Positions 17,633-27,302 are shown, counted from the stretch's first letter. The stretch is DNA of 64,000 nucleotides from Streptomyces sp. ICC1 (GCF_003287935.1 NZ_CP030287.1:2046001-2110000); one strand, 5' to 3'. The notes: generated by a model from the sequence alone, not told the origin. Translations and numbers: made by a program.

Positions 17633-17942
17633 CTGTCCACAGAGTTATCCACAGGCAGAGATGTGAACCTGGGGACAAGTCGACAGAGCAGCACGACAAG
17701 GTCGACAAATCGGTCGGGTGGCACAGGTTTCGCGCTGGGGAGCGAGAGGTGAACGGCGTCACCCCCGCATCGTCGATCAACTCTTTGGGGCGAGCCATTC
17801 CCACCCGAATGAGTGTGTGAGGGTGGTTTGAACCCTGATTGAGCCCGCTCGCTCCGCCGCCGGGATTGAACTATTCCTGTGTCCACAGATGCGGCGCACA
17901 GCCTGTGGATAAGCCGGTCCAGGGGGAAATCCCTGTGGACAA
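17633..17942. promoter_or_regulatory. Cluster of DnaA boxes between pheA and serS
   Basis: The gene-free stretch 17622-18148 has three exact boxes: TTATCCACA (17645-17653), TGTGGATAA (17904-17912) and TGTGGACAA (17934-17942, the Streptomyces consensus on the minus strand). One-mismatch copies lie at 17633-17641, 17670-17678 and 17879-17887. Streptomyces is known to have high-affinity DnaA-box clusters outside but near oriC that restrain initiation. No dnaA or dnaN flanks this one, so it is not oriC. Confidence 0.75.
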
Positions 17943-18148
17943 GGAACGCGCTGCGGCCCTGCTCAGGGGGTGCCCGGCCGCCGGCGCCCCGTCCCATTTC
18001 GGGGAATGGGACCGCTTTTATCGACTCCGGAGGAAGGATCACTTCCGGTCACCTGTCGAAAGTTTTCCATTCGCGGCAATTGGGACATAGCGACACGCAG
18101 CGTGATATCGGTGTGATCCCAGGAAGCCCGGCCCGGTAGCCTGGAGGG

Positions 18149-19426
18149 GTGATTGACCTCCGGCTGCTCCGTGAAGACCCTGACCGTGTCCGCGCCTCGC
18201 AGCGCGCCCGTGGAGAGGACGTCGCCCTCGTCGACGCCCTGCTCTCCGCCGACGAGCGCCGCAGGTCCTCCGGCATGCGATTCGACGAACTCCGCAACGA
18301 GCAGAGGTCGCTCGGCAAGCTCATCCCCAAGGCCTCTCCGGAGGAGCGGGCCGAGCTGCTGAAGAAGGCCGACCAGCTCAAGCAGAACGTCAAGGCGGCC
18401 GAGGCCGAGCAGAACGAGGCGGACGACGCCGCCAAGCAGCTGCTCCTGCAGCTCGGCAACATCGTCCACACCGACGTGCCCGTCGGCGGCGAGGAGGACT
18501 TCACCGTCCTCGAGACGCACGGCACCATCCGCGACTTCGGCGCCGAGGGCTTCGAGCCCAAGGACCACCTGGAGCTCGGCGAGTCCCTCGGCGCCATCGA
18601 CGTCGAACGCGGCGCCAAGGTGTCGGGCTCGCGCTTCTACTACCTCACGGGTATCGGCGCCCTGCTCGAGCTCGCGCTCGTCAACGCGGCCATCGCCCAG
18701 GCCACCGAGGCCGGCTTCATCCCGATGCTCACCCCGGCGCTGGTCCGCCCGCGCGCCATGGAGGGCACCGGCTTCCTCGGCCAGGCCGCGGAGAACGTCT
18801 ACCACCTGGAGAAGGACGACTACTACCTGGTCGGCACCTCCGAGGTGGCGCTCGCCGCGTACCACATGGACGAGATCATCGACGCGGACAAGCTGCCGCT
18901 GCGCTACGCCGGCTTCTCCCCGTGCTTCCGCCGCGAGGCCGGCACGTACGGCAAGGACACCCGCGGCATCTTCCGCGTCCACCAGTTCGACAAGGTCGAG
19001 ATGTTCTCGTACGTCGCGCCGGAGGAGGCCGAGGCCGAGCACCAGCGTCTCCTCGAGTGGGAGAAGCAGTGGCTGACCAGCCTCGAGCTGCCCTTCCAGG
19101 TGATCGACGTCGCCACCGGCGACCTGGGCTCCTCCGCCTCCCGCAAGTTCGACTGCGAGGCGTGGATCCCCACCCAGGGCAAGTACCGCGAGCTGACCTC
19201 CGCCTCGAACTGTGACGGCTTCCAGGCCCGCCGCCTGTCGATCCGCTACCGCGACGGCAAGAAGACCGCTCCGCTGTCCACGCTGAACGGCACTCTGTGC
19301 GCCGTCCCGCGCACGATCGTCGCCATCCTGGAGAACCACCAGCAGGCCGACGGCACGGTCCGGGTGCCCCCGGTGCTCCGTCCCTACCTGGGCGGCCGCG
19401 AGTTCCTGGAGCCGATCGCCAAGTGA
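18149..19426 (+). CDS. serS: Seryl-tRNA synthetase
   Basis: A 425-residue class II synthetase that charges tRNA-Ser. The N-terminal tRNA-binding helical arm (about residues 30-105) includes [16 protein letters not shown]. The catalytic core has GTSEVALAA (the TxE loop), [25 protein letters not shown] (motif 2) and [19 protein letters not shown] (motif 3). GTG 18149 follows the AGGGG-type site in CCTGGAGGG. Its stop overlaps the GTG of the HAD phosphatase gene. Confidence 0.97.
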   Translation: MIDLRLLREDPDRVRASQRARGEDVALVDALLSADERRRSSGMRFDELRNEQRSLGKLIPKASPEERAELLKKADQLKQNVKAAEAEQNEADDAAKQLLLQLGNIVHTDVPVGGEEDFTVLETHGTIRDFGAEGFEPKDHLELGESLGAIDVERGAKVSGSRFYYLTGIGALLELALVNAAIAQATEAGFIPMLTPALVRPRAMEGTGFLGQAAENVYHLEKDDYYLVGTSEVALAAYHMDEIIDADKLPLRYAGFSPCFRREAGTYGKDTRGIFRVHQFDKVEMFSYVAPEEAEAEHQRLLEWEKQWLTSLELPFQVIDVATGDLGSSASRKFDCEAWIPTQGKYRELTSASNCDGFQARRLSIRYRDGKKTAPLSTLNGTLCAVPRTIVAILENHQQADGTVRVPPVLRPYLGGREFLEPIAK

Positions 19427-20235
19427 GCCCGGCCCCGTTCCCGTACAAGCTCGTCGCGACCGATCTGGACGGCACGCTGCTGCGCGGCGACGACACCGTC
19501 TCCGAACGCACCCGTGAGGCACTCGCCGCGGCCACCGCGGCGGGTGCGGCGCACATCGTCGTCACGGGCCGCGCCGTGCCGTGGACCCGGCACATCCTCG
19601 ACGACCTCGGCTACCAGGGCATCGCGGTCTGCGGGCAGGGCGCACAGGTCTACGACGCGGGCACGCACCGGCTGCTCACCTCGGTGACGCTCGACCGGAA
19701 GCTGGCCGCGATCGCGCTGGAGAAGATCGAGGCCGAGGTGGGTCCGCTGGCCCTGGCCGCCAGCCGGGACGGAGTCGACGGCGACGTGCTCTTCGGCCCC
19801 GGCTACCAGGTGCAGGAGGGTCTTCCGGCGGTCTACCTGGAGGACACCGCCGATGTCTGGACGGCCCCGCTGAACAAGCTGTACATACAGCACCCCGAGC
19901 TGGACGAGGACGCACTCGTCGAGGTGGCCCGGCAGACCGTGGGCAATCTGGTCGGCGTCGTCATGGCCGGTCCGGGCGTCGTGGAGATACTGCCGCTGGG
20001 GCTGAGCAAGGCCACCGGCCTCTCGCTGGCCGCGCGCCGGCTGGGCGTGAAGGCCGCCGACACGATCGCCTTCGGCGACATGCCCAACGACATCCCGATG
20101 TTCGGCTGGGCTGCGCACGGGGTGGCGATGGCCAACGCCCACGCGGAGCTGAAGGCGGTGGCCGACGAGGTGACCGCCTCCAACGAGCAGGACGGCATCG
20201 CGGTGGTCCTGGAGCGTCTGCTCGGCACCGCATAA
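19423..20235 (+). CDS. Cof-type HAD-superfamily phosphatase
   Basis: A 270-residue hydrolase of the HAD IIB (Cof) subfamily, likely acting on sugar phosphates or other small phosphoesters. Motif I is DLDGTLL (nucleophile and acid Asp), motif II is VTGRA, the motif III lysine is in LSKATGL, and motif IV is [12 protein letters not shown]. The GTG overlaps the serS stop (GTGA), so it is translationally coupled to serS. A hairpin terminator follows at 20256. Confidence 0.9.
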   Translation: MSPAPFPYKLVATDLDGTLLRGDDTVSERTREALAAATAAGAAHIVVTGRAVPWTRHILDDLGYQGIAVCGQGAQVYDAGTHRLLTSVTLDRKLAAIALEKIEAEVGPLALAASRDGVDGDVLFGPGYQVQEGLPAVYLEDTADVWTAPLNKLYIQHPELDEDALVEVARQTVGNLVGVVMAGPGVVEILPLGLSKATGLSLAARRLGVKAADTIAFGDMPNDIPMFGWAAHGVAMANAHAELKAVADEVTASNEQDGIAVVLERLLGTA

Positions 20236-20255
20236 CCCGGGACGGCACACAGGGA

Positions 20256-20311
20256 AGGGTCCGGAACAGCCCGCGCCGCGAGGCGCGCTCGAAGTGGCTG
20301 TTCCGGACCCT
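20256..20311. terminator. Rho-independent-type terminator after the serS-HAD unit
   Basis: Arms AGGGTCCGGAACAGCC (20256-20271) and GGCTGTTCCGGACCCT (20296-20311) pair exactly over 16 bases. A small inner GC hairpin lies in the loop and CTTTGTTCT follows on the plus strand. It separates the serS-HAD unit from the convergent membrane-protein gene. Confidence 0.85.
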
Positions 20312-20377
20312 CTTTGTTCTCCCCGCACGGCTCACTCTGCCCCTGCCGCACGCCTCGTACCAGTCAATTTCCGTGCC

Positions 20378-20977
20378 TCAGCCGTGGATCCGGCGCCGCC
20401 GCCAGTACGCCGCCGTGGCGAAGGCCAGCAGCGGCCCCCACAGCAGCAGGGGCGCGTAGCTCGCGGTCATGACCCACCGGGCGATGCCGGTCGGGGCGAA
20501 CTCACCGCCCATGTTCTCGGGGTCGCTCCAGCCGAACGCGCAGTACACAGTGATCAAGGTGACCAGCGCGGCGCCGGTGGCGGCGGGTATGACGGCGGCG
20601 AGCGGAGGGATGCGGCGGCCGCCGAGCCACGGCACCCAGTGGGGCATCACCTCTCCCCAGCGCTGGACGAGGCCCAGGGCGAGCAGACCGATCAGCTCGG
20701 CGACGACGCTGAGCGCGATCAGGTAGAAGGAGTACCTGCTCGGGTAGTTGCTCACGTGCAGCACATCGCCCTCCTTGAAGCCCGACGGGATGCCGAAGGC
20801 GATGGCCGTGCGCCACAGGCCGGTGGGCAGGAGCGTGAGGGCGGCGCCCTTGGCGGCCCAGCGGGCGGCCCGCGAGACACCGGGAACCGTGGCGAGCGCC
20901 GGGTCCGTGGAGGCGGGAGGGGCGGAGACGGAGTCAGGGACGGTCGGGGCGGGGGTGGTGTGCACGGTCATCGTCAA
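20378..20977 (-). CDS. Four-helix membrane protein of unknown function
   Basis: A 199-residue protein with a disordered Pro/Ala/Thr-rich N-terminus (about 35 residues) and four hydrophobic segments: near GAALTLLPTGLWRTAIAFG, SFYLIALSVVAELIGLLALGL, AAVIPAATGAALVTLITVYCAFG and YAPLLLWGPLLAFATAAYW. It ends with an Arg-rich cytoplasmic tail. I do not recognise a family. It is divergent from the following two-component genes, so it could be their target, but nothing in the sequence proves this. Confidence 0.7.
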   Translation of the reverse strand: MTMTVHTTPAPTVPDSVSAPPASTDPALATVPGVSRAARWAAKGAALTLLPTGLWRTAIAFGIPSGFKEGDVLHVSNYPSRYSFYLIALSVVAELIGLLALGLVQRWGEVMPHWVPWLGGRRIPPLAAVIPAATGAALVTLITVYCAFGWSDPENMGGEFAPTGIARWVMTASYAPLLLWGPLLAFATAAYWRRRRIHG

Positions 20978-21131
20978 GTCCTGTCCGGGAGGCGGGGTGA
21001 TGCCTCAAGCCTCGTGCGGCGAAGCCCTCGGAACCATCCGCCGATCAGCAGGTCTCCGGGCCGGCCGGCGCCGGTCCGCCTCTGCCGAACGGCAGATGGC
21101 CCCGGTGGGGGCGGCCTCGTAGGGTCGGGGC

Positions 21132-22118
21132 GTGCCTGCGAAACCGAACGCGTACGCTCCCGCGCTGGCCTCGGCCGGCCTGCTGTCCCTGGTCTGCTCC
21201 GTCGTGCGCGTTCCCGAGGCGTGGACGCTGGCCGGGATGGTCCTCCTGCTGCCGCTGCTGGCCCTGGTGGCGCGCTGGTCCCCGGTGCGGTCCGGGTGCG
21301 CCGCGGGCTTCCTGGGCGTGGCCGCGGTGGCCGGGTGGCCGGTCCCGTTGGTGTGGGGCGGCGGATCGTGGCTGGAGGTCTGCGGAGCGGCGGCGTTCTG
21401 GTCGCTGCCGGCCGTCGGCGCGGTGGCCGCCGGCGGTTACCTGCGCCGTCAGGCCGGTCGGGTCCGGCAGGCCGTACGGGACGCGCGGCGCGACCAGCAA
21501 CTGGAGCTGGCCCGGGACCTGCACGACTTCGTCGCGCACGACGTGAGCGCGATCGTGGTGCGGGCACAGGCGGCCCGGTTCGTGGCCGAGCGGGATCCCG
21601 GACAGGCGCTCCTCGCCCTGGAGCGGATCGAGGCCGCCGGTCTGAGTGCCCTGGCGTCGATGGACCGGACCGTGCACGCGCTGCACGAGGCCGCCGGCGG
21701 GCCCACGGCCCCGGTGCCGGGTCTGGCCGAACTGCCGGAGCTGGTGGAGCGGTTCGAGGGCGCGGAACTGGCCGCCGACCCCGGCGTGCTGGAAGAGCTG
21801 TCACGGGAGGCGGACACCACCGCGTACAGGGTGGCCGTCGAGGCCTTGACGAACGTACGCCGGCACGCGCCGGGGGCGGCCTCGGTGCTGGTCACCCTCC
21901 AGCGGGCCGGGTCGGGCATGGAGGTCAGCGTGGCCAACTCCGCCGCCCCGCGCGGCCCGGCGGGGCTGCTGGGCCGTCGGCGCCGCAGCGGTACGGGACT
22001 GGCCGGTCTGCGCGCCCGGGTGGAGGCCGCGGGCGGGACCCTGCGGGCCGGGGCGGGAGCCGACGGCGGCTGGAGGGTTTCCGCCGTCTTCCCGGCGGCG
22101 GGGCGCCCGGCCGGGTGA
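21132..22118 (+). CDS. Sensor histidine kinase (NarL family)
   Basis: A 328-residue membrane sensor. Several hydrophobic segments in residues 5-105 (no large extracytoplasmic loop) suggest membrane or envelope sensing. The HisKA_3 site is LARDLHDFVAHDVSAIVV with the phospho-acceptor in DLHD. The N-box is VAVEALTNVRRHA and the G-box GTGLAGLRARVEAAGG. It starts at a GTG. The response regulator gene follows 10 bases later and should be its partner. Confidence 0.9.
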   Translation: MPAKPNAYAPALASAGLLSLVCSVVRVPEAWTLAGMVLLLPLLALVARWSPVRSGCAAGFLGVAAVAGWPVPLVWGGGSWLEVCGAAAFWSLPAVGAVAAGGYLRRQAGRVRQAVRDARRDQQLELARDLHDFVAHDVSAIVVRAQAARFVAERDPGQALLALERIEAAGLSALASMDRTVHALHEAAGGPTAPVPGLAELPELVERFEGAELAADPGVLEELSREADTTAYRVAVEALTNVRRHAPGAASVLVTLQRAGSGMEVSVANSAAPRGPAGLLGRRRRSGTGLAGLRARVEAAGGTLRAGAGADGGWRVSAVFPAAGRPAG

Positions 22119-22128
22119 TCATGTCCGA

Positions 22129-22773
22129 GTGACCACACGCATCCTGATAGCCGACGACCAAGAGGACATCCGCAGCGGCTTCCGGTTGATCCTCGATTCG
22201 CAGCCCGACATGACCGTCGTGGGGGAGGCCGCGGACGGGGAGCGTGCGGTGGCGCTGGCCCGGGAGCTGCGGCCGGACGTGGTGCTGACGGACATCCGGA
22301 TGCCGTTGCTGGACGGGCTGGAAGTGACGCGGCTGCTGGCACCCGCGACCCGGGTCGTGGTGGTGACCACCTTCGACCTGGACGAGTACGTGCACACCGC
22401 GCTGCGGGACGGTGCCTGCGGTTTCCTGCTGAAGCGGTCGGGACCGGCGCTGCTGATCGAGGGGGTGCGGGCGGCCATGGCCGGGGACACGCTGATCAGT
22501 CCCCAGATCACGGTGCGTCTGCTGAGCCGGCTGGCCCAGGAGCACCCGGTCGCGCCGCGCGGCGGCCACCCGTTGACGGGGCGCGAGGTGGAAATCGTAC
22601 GGCTGGTGGCGAAGGGGCACACGAACGCGGAGATCGGTGCCGAGCTCTTCATCAGCGCCGGGACCGCGAAGACGCACGTCGCCAACGTGCAGGCGAAGCT
22701 GGGGGTCCGCAACCGGGTGGGGATCGCCTCGTGGGCCTGGGAGCACGGGGTGGCGCAGCCGGAACGCGCCTGA
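22129..22773 (+). CDS. LuxR/NarL-type response regulator
   Basis: A 214-residue regulator. The receiver has DDQED near residue 10, the phospho-accepting Asp in VVLTDIRMP (about residue 53) and the conserved Lys in LLKRSG. The C-terminal HTH_LuxR starts at LTGREVEIVRLVAKGHTNAEIG, with AKTHVANVQAKLGVRNRV as the recognition helix region. It begins at GTG and forms an operon with the upstream kinase. Its stop is 3 bases before a parS site. Confidence 0.92.
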   Translation: MTTRILIADDQEDIRSGFRLILDSQPDMTVVGEAADGERAVALARELRPDVVLTDIRMPLLDGLEVTRLLAPATRVVVVTTFDLDEYVHTALRDGACGFLLKRSGPALLIEGVRAAMAGDTLISPQITVRLLSRLAQEHPVAPRGGHPLTGREVEIVRLVAKGHTNAEIGAELFISAGTAKTHVANVQAKLGVRNRVGIASWAWEHGVAQPERA

Positions 22774-23445
22774 TCATGTTTCACGTGAAACACGCGCGGC
22801 CGGGGCGGCCCGCGCTGCGCGCGGGTGCGGATGCCGGGTGAGCGGCCACGCGAGCAGTCCTACGGCGAGCGCGATGGCGTGGCCGTAATCGGTGAAGGTG
22901 GCGCCGGTGAGGAGCGGGATCCCGAAGAACGCCACGGACCCCGCCAGGTAGAGCCAGCGCCAGGGGCCGGGGAGGCGGTAGGCCAGCACTCCGATGGCGG
23001 TGGCGAGGCCGTAGCTGACGCCGATGTCGACGACACGGACCATGCTGCGCGGGGCGCGGTTGTCCTGGATGGCCATCAGGACGAGCTTCTGGCTGATCAG
23101 GGTGGCGGTGACGTGGCCGGTCGTGATGATGAAGAGCCAGCGCAGCGTGCCGAGCCAGCGTTCGACATTGGCGTGGAAGACCTCGAAGAGCACGACGTAG
23201 AGGGGGAGCGAGGCCGGGTCCTCGATCCAGAAGGCGCTGCTGAGCAGGGCCCGTATGGGGTGGCGGGCGAGCTCGTGGATGTTGCTGCTGTTGCGGTGGA
23301 GCAGGACGTGCTCGAGGTGGTCGGGCACGATCACGACCACCACGCTGGTGAGGGCGATGATCAGCAACCAGATGTGGGTTCCGGGCGCGGACCGTATCCA
23401 GGACCGTATCGGCCTGGACGGCTCGGGCTCGGGGTGCTCGATCAT
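22774..23445 (-). CDS. Rhomboid-like membrane protein
   Basis: A 223-residue protein with about six membrane segments. The pattern DIGVSYGLAT in one helix and TDYGHAIALAVG in a later one matches the serine and histidine positions of the rhomboid-like family widespread in Actinobacteria; proteolytic activity is not proven for this group. Its last codons (VSRET and stop) are encoded by the parS site at 22777-22792, and a second parS lies 60 bases upstream of its start. It ends tail-to-tail with the response regulator. Confidence 0.75.
   Translation of the reverse strand: MIEHPEPEPSRPIRSWIRSAPGTHIWLLIIALTSVVVVIVPDHLEHVLLHRNSSNIHELARHPIRALLSSAFWIEDPASLPLYVVLFEVFHANVERWLGTLRWLFIITTGHVTATLISQKLVLMAIQDNRAPRSMVRVVDIGVSYGLATAIGVLAYRLPGPWRWLYLAGSVAFFGIPLLTGATFTDYGHAIALAVGLLAWPLTRHPHPRAARAAPAARVSRET
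22777..22792. promoter_or_regulatory. parS (ParB-binding site)
   Basis: Exact TGTTTCACGTGAAACA just after the response regulator stop and inside the last codons of the rhomboid-like gene. One of five exact copies in the window. Confidence 0.95.
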
Positions 23446-23504
23446 GTCCCCGATGATGCCGCGCGAACCTGTGCCCCGCCTGGCCGGTGGGCCGGGCGGG
23501 GCAC

Positions 23505-23520
23505 TGTTTCACGTGAAACA
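23505..23520. promoter_or_regulatory. parS (ParB-binding site)
   Basis: Exact TGTTTCACGTGAAACA in the short gap between the ABC permease gene (ends 23549, minus strand) and the rhomboid-like gene start (23445). It may overlap the promoter region of the rhomboid-like gene. Confidence 0.95.
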
Positions 23521-23548
23521 CCCGGCACGGGTGCGGGTGGTTCGTGCC

Positions 23549-24268
23549 CTACTCCTCGCCCGCCAGGGTGAGGCGGCGAAGCCTCTGTCCGGCGTAGAGG
23601 GTGGCGCCGACGGTGACCGCGACGAGCAGGATCACCGCGGTGGGCAGCCCGACGGTGGCGTCCACGTACCCCTCGCCGGCGACCTTCTGCGCGAGGGCGA
23701 GCGACCACTGCTGGACGCTCAGGGTCTTGGCTCCGTCGACGAGGCTGCCGAAGAGCGACTCCCAGATCAGCGCGTAGACGAGGCCGAAGACGACCGCGTG
23801 CCGGCTGACGGTGCCCAGCAGCAGGAACAGCGCGCTGTAGGCGATCGAGGCGATGAGCGCCGCGACGGTGTAGGCGACGGCGATCTGCTGGCCGTTGCCG
23901 TTGAGGATGAAGCCGGCGATCAGGGTGGGGATCGCGGAGAAGACCATGGTGACGGCGATCGCGACGATCAGCTTGGTCATGATGATCGTCGGGCGCTTCA
24001 CCGGCTTGGAGAGCAGGTAGACGATCGAGCCGTCGTCGATCTCCGGGCCGATGGCGCCGGTGCCGGCGATGACACCGATCAGCGGGACCATCGTGGCCAG
24101 GGCGAATCCGCCGAGGAGGTCGGCGGCGACCTTGTCGTCCAGACCCGTGAAGGCGCGGACGGCGATGGAGATGAGGATCAGCAGGGCGGGCAGCGCGAAG
24201 AGGATCAGCGCGCGACGGCGGCCGAGCAGGGCCCGGTAGGTGAGCCGGGCAACGGTGGGGTTGTACAT
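23549..24268 (-). CDS. ABC transporter permease (ABC-2 type)
   Basis: A 239-residue integral membrane protein with about six helices. After a short cytoplasmic start (MYNPTVARLTYRALLGRRRA) come segments such as LILFALPALLILISIAV, and the ABC-2 signature region GPEIDDGSIVYLLSKPVKR. It is the last gene of a four-gene transporter unit and lies 14 bases after its ATPase gene. The substrate is unknown; this organisation often serves lipid or peptide export. Confidence 0.88.
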   Translation of the reverse strand: MYNPTVARLTYRALLGRRRALILFALPALLILISIAVRAFTGLDDKVAADLLGGFALATMVPLIGVIAGTGAIGPEIDDGSIVYLLSKPVKRPTIIMTKLIVAIAVTMVFSAIPTLIAGFILNGNGQQIAVAYTVAALIASIAYSALFLLLGTVSRHAVVFGLVYALIWESLFGSLVDGAKTLSVQQWSLALAQKVAGEGYVDATVGLPTAVILLVAVTVGATLYAGQRLRRLTLAGEE

Positions 24269-24282
24269 GGATGCCAGCTCCT

Positions 24283-25194
24283 TCAGGCCGCGACGAGGTA
24301 GGAGAAGACCGACTCGAGGGACTCGTCGGAGGGCGAGACCGTCAGCAGCCGGATGCCGTGCTCGCGGGCGACCCGCGGCAGCAGTTCGGTGAAGCGCCCG
24401 AAGTCGACCGCCTGGATGCGCAGGACGCCCTCCTTCAGGTCGACCTCGATCCCGGCGGTGGACGGGTCGGCGATCAGGGCCGCGGCGAGCACCCGGTCGT
24501 CGGAGGAGCGGACGAGGTAGCGGTGCGGGCGGTCCGTCATCAGGCGGCGGATCTTGCGGAAGTCTCCGGAGGCGGCGTGCCGGCCTGCGACGACCACCTC
24601 GATGTGGGAGGCGAGCTGTTCGACCTCCTCCAGGATGTGCGAGGAGAACAGCACCGTGCGGCCGTCGTCGCCCATCCGCCGCAGCAGGTCCATGAGCTGC
24701 ATGCGCTGGCGCGGGTCCATGCCGTTGAACGGCTCGTCGAGCAGCAGCACGGACGGGTCGTGGACCAGGGCGGAGGCCATCTTCACGCGCTGGCGCATGC
24801 CCTTGGAGTACGTGGAGATCTTGCGGTCCTGCGCGTATTCCATCTCGACCGTGGCCAGGGCCCGCTGGGCGGCGAGCCCGTCGAGCCCGTGCAGCTCGGC
24901 GTTGGCGACGACGAACTCCTTGCCGGTGAGGAAGTCGTACATGGCCTCGCGCTCGGGCACGACACCGATCTGCTTGTAGACCTGCTCGTTGCGCCAGATC
25001 GGGGTGCCGTCGAGGGTGACGGTGCCCGTGGAGGGGGCGAGGAAGCCGCCCATCATGTTGATGAGGGTGGACTTGCCCGCGCCGTTGGGGCCCAGCAGGC
25101 CGGTGACGCCGGGACCGATGCGCATGGTCACGTCGTTGACGGCGACGACGTTCCCGAACCAGCGGGAAGTGTGGTCGATGTCGATGATGGTCAC
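24283..25194 (-). CDS. ABC transporter ATP-binding protein
   Basis: A 303-residue ATPase. Walker A is GPNGAGKST, the signature is YSKGMRQRV, Walker B is VLLLDEPFNGMD and the switch histidine is in FSSHILEEV. The C-terminal 80 residues form the extra domain seen in CcmA-like exporters. GTG 25194 overlaps the stop of the upstream permease gene as GTGA, showing coupling. It pairs with the permease at 23549. Confidence 0.92.
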   Translation of the reverse strand: MTIIDIDHTSRWFGNVVAVNDVTMRIGPGVTGLLGPNGAGKSTLINMMGGFLAPSTGTVTLDGTPIWRNEQVYKQIGVVPEREAMYDFLTGKEFVVANAELHGLDGLAAQRALATVEMEYAQDRKISTYSKGMRQRVKMASALVHDPSVLLLDEPFNGMDPRQRMQLMDLLRRMGDDGRTVLFSSHILEEVEQLASHIEVVVAGRHAASGDFRKIRRLMTDRPHRYLVRSSDDRVLAAALIADPSTAGIEVDLKEGVLRIQAVDFGRFTELLPRVAREHGIRLLTVSPSDESLESVFSYLVAA

Positions 25195-26078
25195 AGCCCG
25201 GCCTTCCGGTAGCGGGCCATCAGGGCGGCGTAGGAGCCGGCGATCAGGCCGAGGATGACGAGCAGGTAGACGGTGCCGGCGGCGGCCGAGGGGGCCTCCT
25301 GGCCGGGGAAGGCGGAGGTGGCGCCGAGGAAGGCGGCCTGGAACCCGTCGATGAGGCTGATCGGGGAGAACAGCCCCAGCCACTGGACGACTCCGGTCGA
25401 TCCGGTGCTGTAGGCGATCCCCTGGACGGCCGTGACCGCGCCGAAGGGGATCAGGAGCACGGCGATGATGGCGGCGACGCCGAAGCCGCGGCGCGGGGTG
25501 AGCGCGGCCATGACCAGGCCGAGGCCGGAGAAGAGGAGCGACAGCAGCAGTACCGACACCAGTCCCTGTCCGAATCCCTTGGTCTGGTCACCGAAGTCGA
25601 ACTTCGCGAGCAGCGAGCCGATGTACATGATCACCAGCGGGGTGGCCGTGAGGATGAAGAGGGCCGAGGCCATGGCGGCGAACTTGGCCACCACGTAGTC
25701 CACGCGCTCGATGGGCCGCGAGAAGTAGAGCGGCACCGTCTTGAAGCGCAGGTCCCGGGAGACCGACTGCGGTGCCTGCGAAGCGAGGTAGAGGCCGATG
25801 ATCACCTGGGTGGTCAGGGCGTACGTCGTGTACTTGATCGGCAGGTCCGTGGAGCCGGGCACGGCGATGGCGATGGCGACGAGGATCAGCGCGGGGACGC
25901 ACATCACCGCGAAGAGCAGCATCGGCAGCACCTTGGACTTGGCCGAGCGGCCGAGTCCGTAGGCACCGCGCAGCGACTGCGCGAACAGCGACTTCCGGGC
26001 GTAGGCGCGGCCGAGCCGGGGGCCGTCGTAGGACCGGTAGCCGATGTTGTGGATCTGGGTCGAGGTGTCAGGCGCCAT
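25191..26078 (-). CDS. ABC transporter permease (ABC-2 type)
   Basis: A 295-residue permease with about six helices (for example LPMLLFAVMCVPALILVAIAIAV and LLLSLLFSGLGLVMAAL) and the region SRDLRFKTVPLYFSRPIERVDYV corresponding to the SRPI motif of its relative at 23549. Its start overlaps the upstream ATPase gene by 11 bases and its stop overlaps the next ATPase gene. Two ATPase/permease pairs are thus fused into one operon and may form one heteromeric exporter. Confidence 0.9.
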   Translation of the reverse strand: MAPDTSTQIHNIGYRSYDGPRLGRAYARKSLFAQSLRGAYGLGRSAKSKVLPMLLFAVMCVPALILVAIAIAVPGSTDLPIKYTTYALTTQVIIGLYLASQAPQSVSRDLRFKTVPLYFSRPIERVDYVVAKFAAMASALFILTATPLVIMYIGSLLAKFDFGDQTKGFGQGLVSVLLLSLLFSGLGLVMAALTPRRGFGVAAIIAVLLIPFGAVTAVQGIAYSTGSTGVVQWLGLFSPISLIDGFQAAFLGATSAFPGQEAPSAAAGTVYLLVILGLIAGSYAALMARYRKAGL

Positions 26079-27075
26079 CGGAACCGGCTCCCTTCTGCTG
26101 GGTGGCGGACAGCGCGGCGGCCTGGACGGCCTTCGCGTCGCTGTCGCGGAAGACCTCCGCGATGTGGTGGCGGCGCTGCTCCATGCGGACCAGGCCGATG
26201 CCGAGCTCGGCGACGGCGTCGCGGACGACGTCGTACGTCGCCTCGCCGGTGGCCTCGACGAGGAGGATGTGGCCGGCTCCGGGCAGGCCCTCCTCCTCGC
26301 CCGCGTGCAGCGTGACGCCCGCCTCGGCCAGCGCCTTGCGCAGGGCGGCGGTGCCGTCCGGGTGGGCGTCGGAGTCGGTGACCTCGACCGCGAGGGTCGT
26401 GGTGGTCTGCATGAAGTCGCTGGTGGAGCTGGAGCGCAGCAGCTTGCCGCCGTCGACGACCACCACGTGGTCGCAGGTGCGCTCCAGCTCGCCGAGGAGG
26501 TGGGAGGTGACCAGGACCGAGATGCCGAAGTCGGTGTAGACGCGGCGGATCAGGCCCAGCATCTCGTCGCGGCCGACCGGGTCGAGTCCGTTGGTGGGCT
26601 CGTCGAGGAGGACCAGCTGGGGGTCGTGGACCAGCGCCTGAGCCAGCTTGACGCGCTGCTTCATGCCGGTGGAGTAGCCGCCGATGGGGCGGTAGCGCTC
26701 CTCGTACAGCCCGACGTGGCGCAGGGTGTCAGCGGTGCGCTCGCGCGCCGCGGTCGGCGGGAGCCCGGACATGCGCGCCATGTGCACGACGAACTCGGTG
26801 GCCGAGACGTCGGGAGGCAGGCAGTCGTGCTCGGGCATGTAGCCGACGCGTTCACGGATCGTGCCGCCATGGGTGGCGACGTCGAGTCCGAGCACGGCGG
26901 CGGTGCCCTCGGTGGCGGGGGAGAGTCCCAGCAGAATCTTGATCAGCGTGGACTTGCCGGCCCCGTTGGCGCCCACGAGCCCGGTTACGCCGGGCCCGAT
27001 GTCCAGGGAGAGCCGGTCGAGCGCGGTCACTCGGGGGTACCGCTTGCTCAGGCTTTCGGTCGCGATGACAGTCAC
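26068..27075 (-). CDS. ABC transporter ATP-binding protein
   Basis: A 335-residue ATPase that heads the four-gene transporter operon. Walker A is GANGAGKST, the signature YSTGMKQRV, Walker B LVLLDEPTNGLD and the switch histidine VTSHLLGEL. It starts at GTG 27075. A C-terminal region of about 110 residues follows the ATPase core. The 227-base gap upstream is shared with the divergent M24 gene and contains an exact DnaA box. Confidence 0.92.
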   Translation of the reverse strand: MTVIATESLSKRYPRVTALDRLSLDIGPGVTGLVGANGAGKSTLIKILLGLSPATEGTAAVLGLDVATHGGTIRERVGYMPEHDCLPPDVSATEFVVHMARMSGLPPTAARERTADTLRHVGLYEERYRPIGGYSTGMKQRVKLAQALVHDPQLVLLDEPTNGLDPVGRDEMLGLIRRVYTDFGISVLVTSHLLGELERTCDHVVVVDGGKLLRSSSTSDFMQTTTTLAVEVTDSDAHPDGTAALRKALAEAGVTLHAGEEEGLPGAGHILLVEATGEATYDVVRDAVAELGIGLVRMEQRRHHIAEVFRDSDAKAVQAAALSATQQKGAGSDGA

Positions 27076-27198
27076 GTCACCGACGTTAGTGGCGGTGGAC
27101 GGTCCGATCGTCAGACCTGGAGCTCGATCCTTTCTCCGCCTTCAGGACTACGGACCCTGGCAGAAGGCTGACTCCAGGCTGACGCGCACCGGACAAGT

Positions 27199-27207
27199 TT
27201 GTCCACA
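27199..27207 (+). promoter_or_regulatory. DnaA box
   Basis: Exact Streptomyces-consensus TTGTCCACA in the divergent intergenic region between the ABC operon and the M24 gene. A single isolated box; it could contribute to DnaA titration or local regulation. Confidence 0.55.
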
Positions 27208-27302
27208 GGTCCGTGCACGGGCCTTGACGTGACCTCCGGTCATTGTCACATTCATCAGTGTCAAGTTACGGGCGCGTACGGCTACACGGACGGACGGCTG
27301 GC

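Noticed and set aside
14619..17804. Very long open frame on the minus strand opposite copCD, DyP and pheA
   Set aside because: It is the mirror of high-GC codon bias in three well-supported plus-strand genes, and its product is Gly/Arg-rich with no recognisable domain.
17633..17942. DnaA-box cluster as oriC
   Set aside because: Too few boxes, and no dnaA, dnaN, recF or gyrB genes nearby; better explained as a secondary DnaA-binding locus.
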